Positions 1 through 5,328 of a DNA stretch of 5,529 nt are shown piece after piece. Each line of letters starts with the position of its first letter. Positions within the stretch are counted from its first letter, which is position 1. Origin of the DNA: Paracoccaceae bacterium. Its GTDB lineage: Bacteria; Pseudomonadota; Alphaproteobacteria; Rhodobacterales; Rhodobacteraceae. Below the pieces are notes generated by a model. That model was not told the DNA's origin, made no database searches, and saw nothing but the letters and a program-made list of their open reading frames with translations. The translations under genes and the position numbers were made by a program. The stretch lies in the NCBI GenBank assembly GCA_023263735.1, contig JALQUQ010000124.1, positions 2,104-7,632 on the forward strand, given 5' to 3'.

Positions 1-1
1 A

Positions 2-265
2 CCGCTTCACCCCTATACCCGCGCCCTTCTTTCGGCGGTGCCCGAACCGAACCCCCGTGCCCCCCGCTCGCGCCAGCGGCTGTTGGGCGAGGTGCCTTCG
101 CCGCTTGATCCGCCTGCGGGGTGCCGTTTTCACCCGCGCTGCCCCTTGGCGCGCGACCTTTGCAAGACCAAAGTCCCCGACTGGCGCGAGGTGGCCCCGG
201 GCCACCATGTCGCTTGCCATGCAGTTTCAGGGCCAAGAATGACGAATTGGGAAGGACAGGCATGA
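2..265 (+). CDS. Oligopeptide/dipeptide-type ABC transporter ATP-binding protein, C-terminal end (partial)
   Basis: Only the last 87 codons are present; the gene begins upstream of the window, and reading starts at the first complete codon. What is visible is the C-terminal extension typical of OppD/OppF/DppD/DppF ATPases (oligo_HPY domain): an [14 protein letters not shown] stretch, then [20 protein letters not shown], then a further Cys and a GHHVACH ending. The Walker and signature motifs must lie upstream. Such ATPases sit on the inner face of the membrane and power uptake by peptide/opine/nickel-type permeases with a periplasmic binding protein; several members of this transporter class are known to carry non-peptide solutes, including sugars. 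The stop codon overlaps the start of the pdxA-like gene (ATGA at 262), so it is probably the last transporter gene of the same operon and may import the substrate of the downstream enzymes. That role is inferred from position. OppF or DppF type cannot be settled from the tail alone. Confidence 0.93.
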   Translation, partial: PLHPYTRALLSAVPEPNPRAPRSRQRLLGEVPSPLDPPAGCRFHPRCPLARDLCKTKVPDWREVAPGHHVACHAVSGPRMTNWEGQA

Positions 266-1215
266 CCCTGCCGATTGGAATCACCATGGGCGACCCCGCA
301 GGCGTGGGGCCCGAGATCATCATCCGGTCCATGGCCGCCTTGCCCCCCGAGGAGCGCCAGCGCTATCGGATCTTTGGCAACGCAAACAGCCTTTCCGCCG
401 CCGAAAAGGTCTTGGAAACCGGGCTTGATGTCGGATCGCTTGACCTGCACCAGACCGACATCCCCGGCGAGACCATGCCGTTTGGCACGCTGGATGAACG
501 CGGCGGCGAAGCCTGTTTTCGGTTTATCGAGGCGGCCGTTCAGCAGGCCATGTCAGGACAGATCGCGGGCATCGTCACCGCGCCGATCAACAAGGCCGCA
601 CTGAATGCCGCAGGACATCATTACGATGGGCATACGGGCATGTTGGCCAGCCTTACCGGGGCCAAGTCCAGCTTTATGCTTCTGACATCAGAGCGGTTGA
701 ACGTGATCCACGTCTCGACCCACGTCGCGCTGAAAGGGGCCATCGAGCGCGCGCGAACGGACCGCATTCTGGCCACCATTCGCGCCGGGCATCAGCAGTT
801 TCAGCGTCTGGGGATCAACGCGCGGATCGCGGTTGCAGGCCTGAACCCGCATTGCGGCGAAGGGGGCCTTTTCGGCGACGAGGATGACACCCAGATCGCC
901 CCCGCCGTCGCTGCCGCCCGGGCCGAGGGGATCGATGCCCACGGGCCGATCCCGGCGGATACGGTGTTTCACCGGGCCTATCAGGGCGCGTTCGACCTGA
1001 TTGTCGCGCAGTATCACGATCAGGGGCACATCCCGATCAAGCTGGTGGCTTTTGACACGGCGGTGAATGTCAGCCTTGGCTTGCCCATTGACCGCTGCTC
1101 GGTCGACCATGGCACCGCTTTTGATATTGCGGGCAAAGGGATCGCCAAAAACGTCAACCTCGACCATGCGCTGGCCTATGCCCGCCGCATGGCCGCTACT
1201 CGGAGACCAGCATGA
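262..1215 (+). CDS. pdxA2: PdxA2-type 4-phospho-D-threonate / D-erythronate dehydrogenase (PdxA family)
   Basis: The protein has 317 residues, close to the usual PdxA length of about 330. Visible family motifs are [13 protein letters not shown] (6-18), TAPINKAAL (106-114), the substrate-binding GHT (123-125), LNPHCGEGG (194-202), YHDQG (251-255) and [14 protein letters not shown] (280-293). By comparison with E. coli PdxA the metal ligands are His154, His197 and His252. The family oxidises a phosphorylated beta-hydroxy acid with NAD+, and the product decarboxylates. PdxA itself acts on 4-phosphohydroxy-threonine in vitamin B6 synthesis; PdxA2 acts on 4-phospho-D-threonate or D-erythronate to give dihydroxyacetone phosphate. 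The catabolic role is favoured by the nearby DUF1537 kinase, transporter and GntR regulator, and by the absence of B6 neighbours. The ATG at 262 is chosen over an in-frame ATG at 121 because the family sequence begins there, GAAGGA lies five bases upstream, and it overlaps the preceding stop. Gly126 follows GHT where E. coli PdxA has Glu, and Cys279 replaces the Thr of its RTSVDHGTA motif. Confidence 0.88.
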   Translation: MTLPIGITMGDPAGVGPEIIIRSMAALPPEERQRYRIFGNANSLSAAEKVLETGLDVGSLDLHQTDIPGETMPFGTLDERGGEACFRFIEAAVQQAMSGQIAGIVTAPINKAALNAAGHHYDGHTGMLASLTGAKSSFMLLTSERLNVIHVSTHVALKGAIERARTDRILATIRAGHQQFQRLGINARIAVAGLNPHCGEGGLFGDEDDTQIAPAVAAARAEGIDAHGPIPADTVFHRAYQGAFDLIVAQYHDQGHIPIKLVAFDTAVNVSLGLPIDRCSVDHGTAFDIAGKGIAKNVNLDHALAYARRMAATRRPA

Positions 1216-2126
1216 TCCGCGGTGTCTATTGCGCGTCAGCGACCCCCCTGAATGATGACCAGTCGCCAGATCTGGGCGCGCTTGCCGACCATGCTCGGGC
1301 GCTGGTCGCCGATGGCTGCGACGGCATCGCGCTTTTGGGCACGACGGGCGAGGCAAATTCCTTCTCACTGACCGAGCGCCGCACCATCCTTGAGGCCGCC
1401 GCAAAGGCGGTCGGCCCTGAAAGGCTTTTGCCGGGCACCGGTGTCAATGCGCTGCCCGAAACCATCGAATTGACCCGCCATGCGCTGTCGCTTGGCGTGA
1501 ACCGTGTGGTCATGTTGCCGCCCAACTATTACAAGGGCGTCAGCGACGAAGGTCTGTTCCGCGCCTATGCGCATGTCATCGAAACCATCGGCGACAACCG
1601 GCTTCGGATCGTTCTGTATCATATTCCGCAGGTTTCGGGTGTGCCGATTGGCCATGACCTGATCGAGCGTTTGGTGACCGCCTTTCCCGGCACGGTCGTC
1701 GGCATCAAGGACAGCGCCGGCAAGATCGAAAACATGACGGCGATGATCGAACGCTTCCCCGGCTTTTCGGTGCTGGCCGGTGCCGATCCGCTCCTCTTGC
1801 CGCTTATGGGGCAAGGCGGTGCGGGCTGTATCACGGCGACCTCGAACCTTGTCGCCGACAGCCTCGCCACCGTCTTTCGCCATCATGCCGACCCCATTCG
1901 CGCGGCCGAAGTCGCGGCGGCGCAAGCCCGGATCAACGCCTTCCGCGATCTGTCGAACAGCTACACCCAGATTCCGGCGATCAAGGCCATGGTTGCCTAC
2001 CGCCACGGCCGGTCGCTTTGGGCGCGCACGCGCGCGCCCCTTGTTCCCCTTTCCGCATCCGAACTTGCCGAGCTGAAAGACCGCCTCATCGCCATCGGCG
2101 CCACAGTCAAGGATCTTGCCGCATGA
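1212..2126 (+). CDS. DapA-superfamily (dihydrodipicolinate synthase/N-acetylneuraminate lyase) class I aldolase
   Basis: A complete 304-residue TIM-barrel protein of the usual family length. Visible motifs are [14 protein letters not shown] (43-56), the active-site tyrosine in [11 protein letters not shown] (Tyr136), and the Schiff-base lysine in [10 protein letters not shown] (Lys166). Family members form a Schiff base with pyruvate or a 2-keto acid and catalyse aldol condensation, cleavage or dehydration: DapA in lysine synthesis, NanA, 2-keto-3-deoxy sugar acid aldolases and KdgD-like dehydratases. The catabolic operon argues against the lysine enzyme; a sugar-acid aldolase or dehydratase is more likely. 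The substrate is not readable from the sequence. Its ATG overlaps the pdxA-like stop (ATGA at 1212), with a GGAGA five bases upstream inside the pdxA-like gene, and its own TGA overlaps the next start. This sharing of junctions suggests coupled translation and stoichiometric expression. Superfamily assignment is firm; the reaction is open. Confidence 0.86.
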   Translation: MIRGVYCASATPLNDDQSPDLGALADHARALVADGCDGIALLGTTGEANSFSLTERRTILEAAAKAVGPERLLPGTGVNALPETIELTRHALSLGVNRVVMLPPNYYKGVSDEGLFRAYAHVIETIGDNRLRIVLYHIPQVSGVPIGHDLIERLVTAFPGTVVGIKDSAGKIENMTAMIERFPGFSVLAGADPLLLPLMGQGGAGCITATSNLVADSLATVFRHHADPIRAAEVAAAQARINAFRDLSNSYTQIPAIKAMVAYRHGRSLWARTRAPLVPLSASELAELKDRLIAIGATVKDLAA

Positions 2127-3235
2127 CCGCCTATTCCCGCCCCCTTCGCATCCACCAACCCCGCAGGGTGGAATATGGCACCGGCACGGCGGCCGAGATC
2201 GGCGCTTGGGCCAAGGCCGAGGGTTTCGGGCATATTCTTGTCCTGACGCAGAAATCCATGGCAGGCCGCGTCTCTGCCCTTGACCTACCCGGAACGGTGA
2301 CCGTTTTTGACGGCATCAATCCCGAACCCGACACTGACAATCTGGCCCTTGCCATCGAAGCGGCCCGATCCGCTGCCCCCGATCTTGTCGTCGGGTTTGG
2401 CGGCGGCTCTGTCATGGATATTGCAAAACTGGTGACCGTCCTTCGCGGGGCGCAATCGCTGTCCGACATCATCGGCCCGAACAAGGTCACGGGCCGCCAG
2501 AATGCCTTGGCCCTTGTCCCCACCACCGCAGGCACCGGGTCCGAAGCGGGCATCCGCGCCCTTGTGACAGATGTGACATCAGGCATGAAGGTTGCCGTTG
2601 AAAGCCCGTTCCTTTTGGCAGACATCGTTGCGATGGACCCTGAGTTGACCATGACCCTGCCCCCCAGCGTCACGGCGGCGACGGGGATTGATGCGATGGC
2701 CCATTGCGTCGAAGCCTACACCAACCGCAAATCCCATCCGCTGATCGATGCCTATGCCCTGATGGGGATCGAACTGGTCGCTCGTTACCTTCCCCGCGCC
2801 GTGTCAGATGGTGCCGATGCCGAAGCGCGCGCAGGCTTGCTGCTGGCGGCCTATTACGGTGGCATCTGCCTTGGGCCGGTCAACACCGCAGCCGGGCACG
2901 CGCTTGCCTATCCGCTGGGAACCCGGCTCAAGCTGCCGCATGGCCTTGCGAATGCGATCATCTTCCCGCATGTTCTTGCCTTCAACGCACCCGTTGTGCC
3001 CGAAAAAACCCAACGCATCGCAGACCTCCTTGGACTGAAGGGTGACCTGCATGGGGCCGCAAGCGCATGGTGCGAAGGGCTGGGCGTCACGATGCGCCTC
3101 TCTGACCATGGGGCATCGCAAGATCAGCTTCCCCTCTGGGCCGCCGAAGCGCATGCGATCCGGCGCCTGATGGATAACAACCCCCGCGACATGACCGTGG
3201 CCGAGGTCGAAGCGATCTACCGCGCGGCCTATTGA
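2123..3235 (+). CDS. Iron-containing (group III) alcohol dehydrogenase
   Basis: A 370-residue protein of the Fe-ADH/dehydroquinate-synthase-like fold, of near-typical length (about 380). The N-terminal nucleotide-binding part has GFGGGSVMDIAK (91-102) and PTTAGTGSE (133-141). The C-terminal helical domain has the metal site: Asp190 and His194 in GIDAMAHCVEAYTN, His259 in NTAAGHALAYPLG and His273 in LPHGLANAI. Spacing matches FucO-type enzymes, so a divalent metal, probably Fe2+, is expected. Family members interconvert aldehydes and alcohols with NAD(P)H; relatives include lactaldehyde reductase, 4-hydroxybutyrate dehydrogenase, glycerol dehydrogenase and maleylacetate reductase. Here it might reduce an aldehyde released by the DapA-like lyase or oxidise the imported polyol/hydroxy acid; both are inferences. 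The ATG at 2123 is preferred to an in-frame ATG at 2018 because family similarity starts here, AAGGA lies nine bases upstream and the start forms an ATGA overlap. It is the last rightward gene and overlaps the 3' end of gntR by 7 bp. Confidence 0.9.
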   Translation: MTAYSRPLRIHQPRRVEYGTGTAAEIGAWAKAEGFGHILVLTQKSMAGRVSALDLPGTVTVFDGINPEPDTDNLALAIEAARSAAPDLVVGFGGGSVMDIAKLVTVLRGAQSLSDIIGPNKVTGRQNALALVPTTAGTGSEAGIRALVTDVTSGMKVAVESPFLLADIVAMDPELTMTLPPSVTAATGIDAMAHCVEAYTNRKSHPLIDAYALMGIELVARYLPRAVSDGADAEARAGLLLAAYYGGICLGPVNTAAGHALAYPLGTRLKLPHGLANAIIFPHVLAFNAPVVPEKTQRIADLLGLKGDLHGAASAWCEGLGVTMRLSDHGASQDQLPLWAAEAHAIRRLMDNNPRDMTVAEVEAIYRAAY

Positions 3236-3996
3236 TCTGCGCGGTCGCGGTGCGACAGATCCAGCAGCCGCCCCTCAAACAACCTGTCTCGTGAACCGGT
3301 GAGATGCTTCAGCATCGTCTCGCGTGCGACCTCCTCCTGCCCCTGACGGATGGCCTCGTGGATGGTCGCATGCTCTTCCAGCACATAGTCCAGCCCACCG
3401 CGGACCGATTGCAGCGACAGACCGTGGAATTTCATCCCAACCGCGATATGGTCCTTGAGCGCCCGCATCGATGTCTCGAAATACTGGTTGTTCGACGCGG
3501 TTGTGATCGCAAGATGAAAGCTGAAATCGGCATCCTCGCGGTGGCTGCGCCGCTCCGTCGCGTCACGCATGAGCGCCAAATATTTCGCGATCTCTGCCAA
3601 CTGCGCCTCACTGCGCCGCGTTGCCGCCATCGCGGCGGCGGCGGGCTCGATCGTCAGGCGGAACTCATAGCAGCGCTGCAAATCTGCGATGGTCTCAACC
3701 GGCTGAAAGGACAGCGACTTTACGGCACCCGGCGCGGCAACAAAGCTGCCAGCCCCCTGACGTGAAATGATCAGCCCCTCGCTGCGCAACCTCTTGAGCG
3801 CCGCCCGTATGACCGGACGTGACACCTCGAACTGGCCAGCCAGATCGTTTTCTCCGGGAAGTCGCGCGCCGCGCACGTAATGCCCGTCAATGATCGCCCG
3901 CCGGATGCGGTCATGCACGACATCCGCCAGCAACACCGAACGCGGTGCAGAGGCAGGCGCGGCCTCGACGGCCGAGGTTTCTGTCGGATCGCTCAT
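3229..3996 (-). CDS. GntR-family transcriptional regulator, FadR subfamily (FCD domain)
   Basis: A 255-residue regulator. After a short Ala/Pro-rich N-terminal tail, residues about 20-88 form the GntR winged helix-turn-helix: DRIRRAIIDGHYVRGARLPGE, then the recognition region NDLAGQFEVSRPVIRAALKRL and the wing QGAGSFV. Residues about 105-245 form the all-helical FCD effector domain. Its metal-binding residues appear intact: Asp157 and His161 (DADFSFH), His209 (EEHATIH) and His231 (LKHL). FCD regulators typically repress operons for organic acids or sugar acids and release DNA on binding the acid. The start at 3996 overlaps the kinase stop (ATGA), with GGAAGGA eleven bases upstream; an in-frame ATG at 4035 would extend it into the kinase gene and adds nothing family-like. 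Being distal in the kinase operon, it probably controls its own unit and possibly the convergent one. Its target sites are a guess (see the palindromes near 5097-5137). Confidence 0.92.
   Translation of the reverse strand: MSDPTETSAVEAAPASAPRSVLLADVVHDRIRRAIIDGHYVRGARLPGENDLAGQFEVSRPVIRAALKRLRSEGLIISRQGAGSFVAAPGAVKSLSFQPVETIADLQRCYEFRLTIEPAAAAMAATRRSEAQLAEIAKYLALMRDATERRSHREDADFSFHLAITTASNNQYFETSMRALKDHIAVGMKFHGLSLQSVRGGLDYVLEEHATIHEAIRQGQEEVARETMLKHLTGSRDRLFEGRLLDLSHRDRADQ
3234..3261. terminator. Hairpin at the convergent gene junction, possible bidirectional terminator
   Basis: GATCTG (3234-3239) pairs with CAGATC (3256-3261). The stem continues with CGC (3240-3242) against GCG (3252-3254), past a bulged A at 3255, leaving a loop of about eight bases. 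It starts inside the stop codon of the alcohol dehydrogenase gene and lies in the last codons of gntR, where the two transcripts would end. There is no T-run on either side, so it is not a textbook intrinsic terminator; it may be a 3'-end stabilising structure or coincidence. Confidence 0.3.
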
Positions 3997-5060
3997 CCTG
4001 CGGTCGGTCCTTCCGAATGGTGCGCGGCCTGCCAAAGGCGCAAGAGGGTATCAGGCGGGCCAAAGCCACCGGATTTGGTAATCAGATCGGGCAGACCCGT
4101 CGTGTCGGCGGCCCGGCATAGGGGAAGACCCGGCATGACTTCGCCCTGCACGCGCAACACCCCAACGCCCAATGCTGCAAGCACCGCCGCCGCAGTTTCG
4201 CCGCCGGTCACCACCAAAGTGTCAACATCCGCAACGCACTGTGCGACCCCATTGGCCAACCGCGCCGCGACAACAGGTCCATCGGCCCCGCTCCCCTGTG
4301 TTGCCTGAACCAGAAAGGATCCGCGCGCCTTGCCTTCCGGCACTTGGCCGTCCGGGGCCACGATTGGCCGGCACCCGCCTTGCGCCACCAGCGTTTCGAC
4401 CTGCGCAAGCGTCACCGGATCACGCGAACCGACTGCAATGCCAATGGTCCCCCTGCGGACTGTCGCATCAATCGGCTTTCGTGCGGGATAAAGCCGCCGC
4501 GCCAAGGCCGCCGAAAGCCCCCTTGCCCCGGTCAAAAGGGTGCCGGGCGAAAGATTGGCCACCATCTGGTCCAGATCGCCATCACTGTCCGCATCGGGAA
4601 CGTCACAGGGCAGATCCATCGCAACCGTTTGCGCCACGGGCAGGTCCCGCGAAATCCCATTGCCCCGCAGCAGACCTTGCGACACCCGTCGTCCAAGCTC
4701 CGGGATCGCCGGACACAGCAAGGCGCGTGACACCGGCAAAACTGCAGCGATTCCAGCGACCTCGGCCGCAATCGGACCCTTTAACCGCGAGTCGATCTTT
4801 TTGAACCAGATCGTCTCGGGTGTGGCGACCTGCCTCAGAGCAAGTGCGGCAGCTTCCGCCCGTCTCCGGGCCTCCTCCGGCGGCAGTTCGCGGGTGCCCA
4901 AATTTACGGAAATGACCTCGGGCGACAAAGACAAGGCCGCATCGATATGCGCCAACGCAACACTCACCACAGACCCAACCCCCAACGCAGAAAACGGAGC
5001 GATCGAGTCGAGCGCTCCGGTCAGGTCATCAGCGATCAGGACGACAGATGGAAAAGACAT
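3993..5060 (-). CDS. dtnK: Four-carbon acid sugar kinase (DUF1537 family; D-threonate/D-erythronate kinase-like)
   Basis: A 355-residue kinase with the two-domain DUF1537 layout. The N-terminal substrate domain has VLIADDLTGALD (7-18) and WFKKIDSRLKGPIAAE (85-100), and a conserved PAIPELGRRV segment (117-126). The C-terminal nucleotide-binding domain has VGSRDPVT (210-217), VVTGGETAAAV (283-293), GEVMPGLPL (306-314) and KSGGFG (329-334). Members transfer phosphate from ATP to the terminal hydroxyl of D-threonate, D-erythronate, L-threonate or related acids. The PdxA2-like gene on the convergent unit supplies the classical next step, which favours a DtnK-like role; the symbol is tentative because substrate specificity cannot be read from motifs. 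It is somewhat shorter than the usual 400-odd residues, though all main motifs are present. The ATG at 5060 has AAGGTGG three bases upstream and begins the family similarity; an in-frame ATG at 5114 would add a non-conserved leader. Its TGA overlaps the gntR start. Confidence 0.87.
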   Translation of the reverse strand: MSFPSVVLIADDLTGALDSIAPFSALGVGSVVSVALAHIDAALSLSPEVISVNLGTRELPPEEARRRAEAAALALRQVATPETIWFKKIDSRLKGPIAAEVAGIAAVLPVSRALLCPAIPELGRRVSQGLLRGNGISRDLPVAQTVAMDLPCDVPDADSDGDLDQMVANLSPGTLLTGARGLSAALARRLYPARKPIDATVRRGTIGIAVGSRDPVTLAQVETLVAQGGCRPIVAPDGQVPEGKARGSFLVQATQGSGADGPVVAARLANGVAQCVADVDTLVVTGGETAAAVLAALGVGVLRVQGEVMPGLPLCRAADTTGLPDLITKSGGFGPPDTLLRLWQAAHHSEGPTAG

Positions 5061-5063
5061 ACG

Positions 5064-5070
5064 CCACCTT
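5064..5070 (-). promoter_or_regulatory. Ribosome binding site of the sugar acid kinase
   Basis: On the minus strand AAGGTGG stands just before GCGT-free spacing of three bases to the ATG at 5060. It supports this start over the in-frame ATG at 5114, which would place the site inside the coding region. Confidence 0.6.
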
Positions 5071-5095
5071 GTTCCACCCAGAGACCGAGGGCAAC

Positions 5096-5137
5096 ATGTA
5101 AAGATGACAATCACTTGTAAATTGGCAGGCTTGTCAA
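5096..5137 (-). promoter_or_regulatory. Candidate promoter and GntR operator region upstream of the kinase gene
   Basis: This is the only clearly AT-richer stretch between the kinase gene and the insertion sequence. On the minus strand a perfect TTGACA (complement of 5132-5137) could be a -35 box, but no convincing -10 box lies at the usual 16-18 base distance. Two imperfect palindromes occur. TTGGCAGG/CTTGTCAA at 5122-5137 has six of eight positions paired and covers the TTGACA. TGTAA-AGA-TGACA at 5097-5109 has four of five. FadR-type regulators bind such short inverted repeats, so autoregulation by the adjacent gntR product is a reasonable inference. No transcription start is known and the call is tentative. 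Confidence 0.35.
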
Positions 5138-5149
5138 AGACTGGAGGCC

Positions 5150-5328
5150 ATGCGCGATGCAGCCCCCCTTTGTCGCCACAGCCTTCTTGGCGTTCGCCAG
5201 AGGCCTGGAACCGGTAGCGGCGCGCTGGCTCGCCCCAGGCGTCGCGTTGGCCACGTCACTAATGGGATGGTCCGCCCCGCACCCCAGCGTCAATATTGCG
5301 GCATTGCAAGAAAGGAAGGAGAGAAAAG
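5150..5328 (+). ncRNA. Possible IS110 bridge RNA region in the element's leader
   Basis: In IS110-group elements the non-coding left end encodes a bridge RNA whose loops pair with donor and target DNA. This leader has the right position and length, and several pairings can be seen. A local hairpin at 5183-5203 has the core GGCG-TT-CGCC. CGCTGG (5223-5228) pairs with CCAGCG (5284-5289), enclosing about 55 bases. GCCTGG (5203-5208) is an alternative partner for CCAGGC (5235-5240). The loops that would contact donor and target DNA could not be assigned, since the element's right end and empty target site are not in view. The ends given are approximate. Confidence 0.35.
5312..5325 (+). promoter_or_regulatory. 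Ribosome binding site of the IS110 transposase
   Basis: A purine-rich AAGGAAGGAGAG stretch lies just ahead of the ATG at 5329, with a Shine-Dalgarno core at a suitable distance. It fixes 5329 as the intended start, and so shows that the TAG at 5350 falls inside the original reading frame and not upstream of it. Confidence 0.65.

Noticed and set aside
121..261. N-terminal extension of the PdxA2-like protein from an in-frame ATG at 121
   Set aside because: The extension overlaps the conserved C-terminal coding of the ABC ATPase in another frame, shows no family similarity, and the ATG at 262 has a proper ribosome binding site and the ATGA overlap.
262..1215. PdxA of vitamin B6 biosynthesis
   Set aside because: The family fits, but the neighbours are a transporter ATPase, a lyase, an Fe-ADH, a GntR regulator and a DUF1537 kinase rather than the surA/rsmA surroundings common for pdxA. 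A catabolic PdxA2 role is preferred, though not proved.
688..1404. Long open frame on the minus strand opposite the pdxA/lyase genes
   Set aside because: Arg/Gly/Asp-rich composition typical of an antisense shadow in GC-rich DNA, no recognisable domain, and it crosses two well-supported genes.
1212..2126. DapA of lysine biosynthesis
   Set aside because: Catalytic Tyr and Lys are shared by the whole superfamily; operon context is catabolic and the YHIP and GIKDSAG surroundings do not single out DapA.
2123..3235. Maleylacetate reductase of chloroaromatic or resorcinol degradation
   Set aside because: Fold and motifs are compatible, but no ring-cleavage dioxygenase or cycloisomerase gene is nearby in the window.
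5061..5114. Extension of the kinase to an in-frame ATG at 5114
   Set aside because: The extra residues are not family-like and the stretch contains the ribosome binding site and likely operator sequence.
4172..5217. Plus-strand open frames opposite the kinase gene
   Set aside because: Pro/Arg/Ser-rich translations without domains, overlapping a complete DUF1537 kinase on the other strand; they are compositional shadows.
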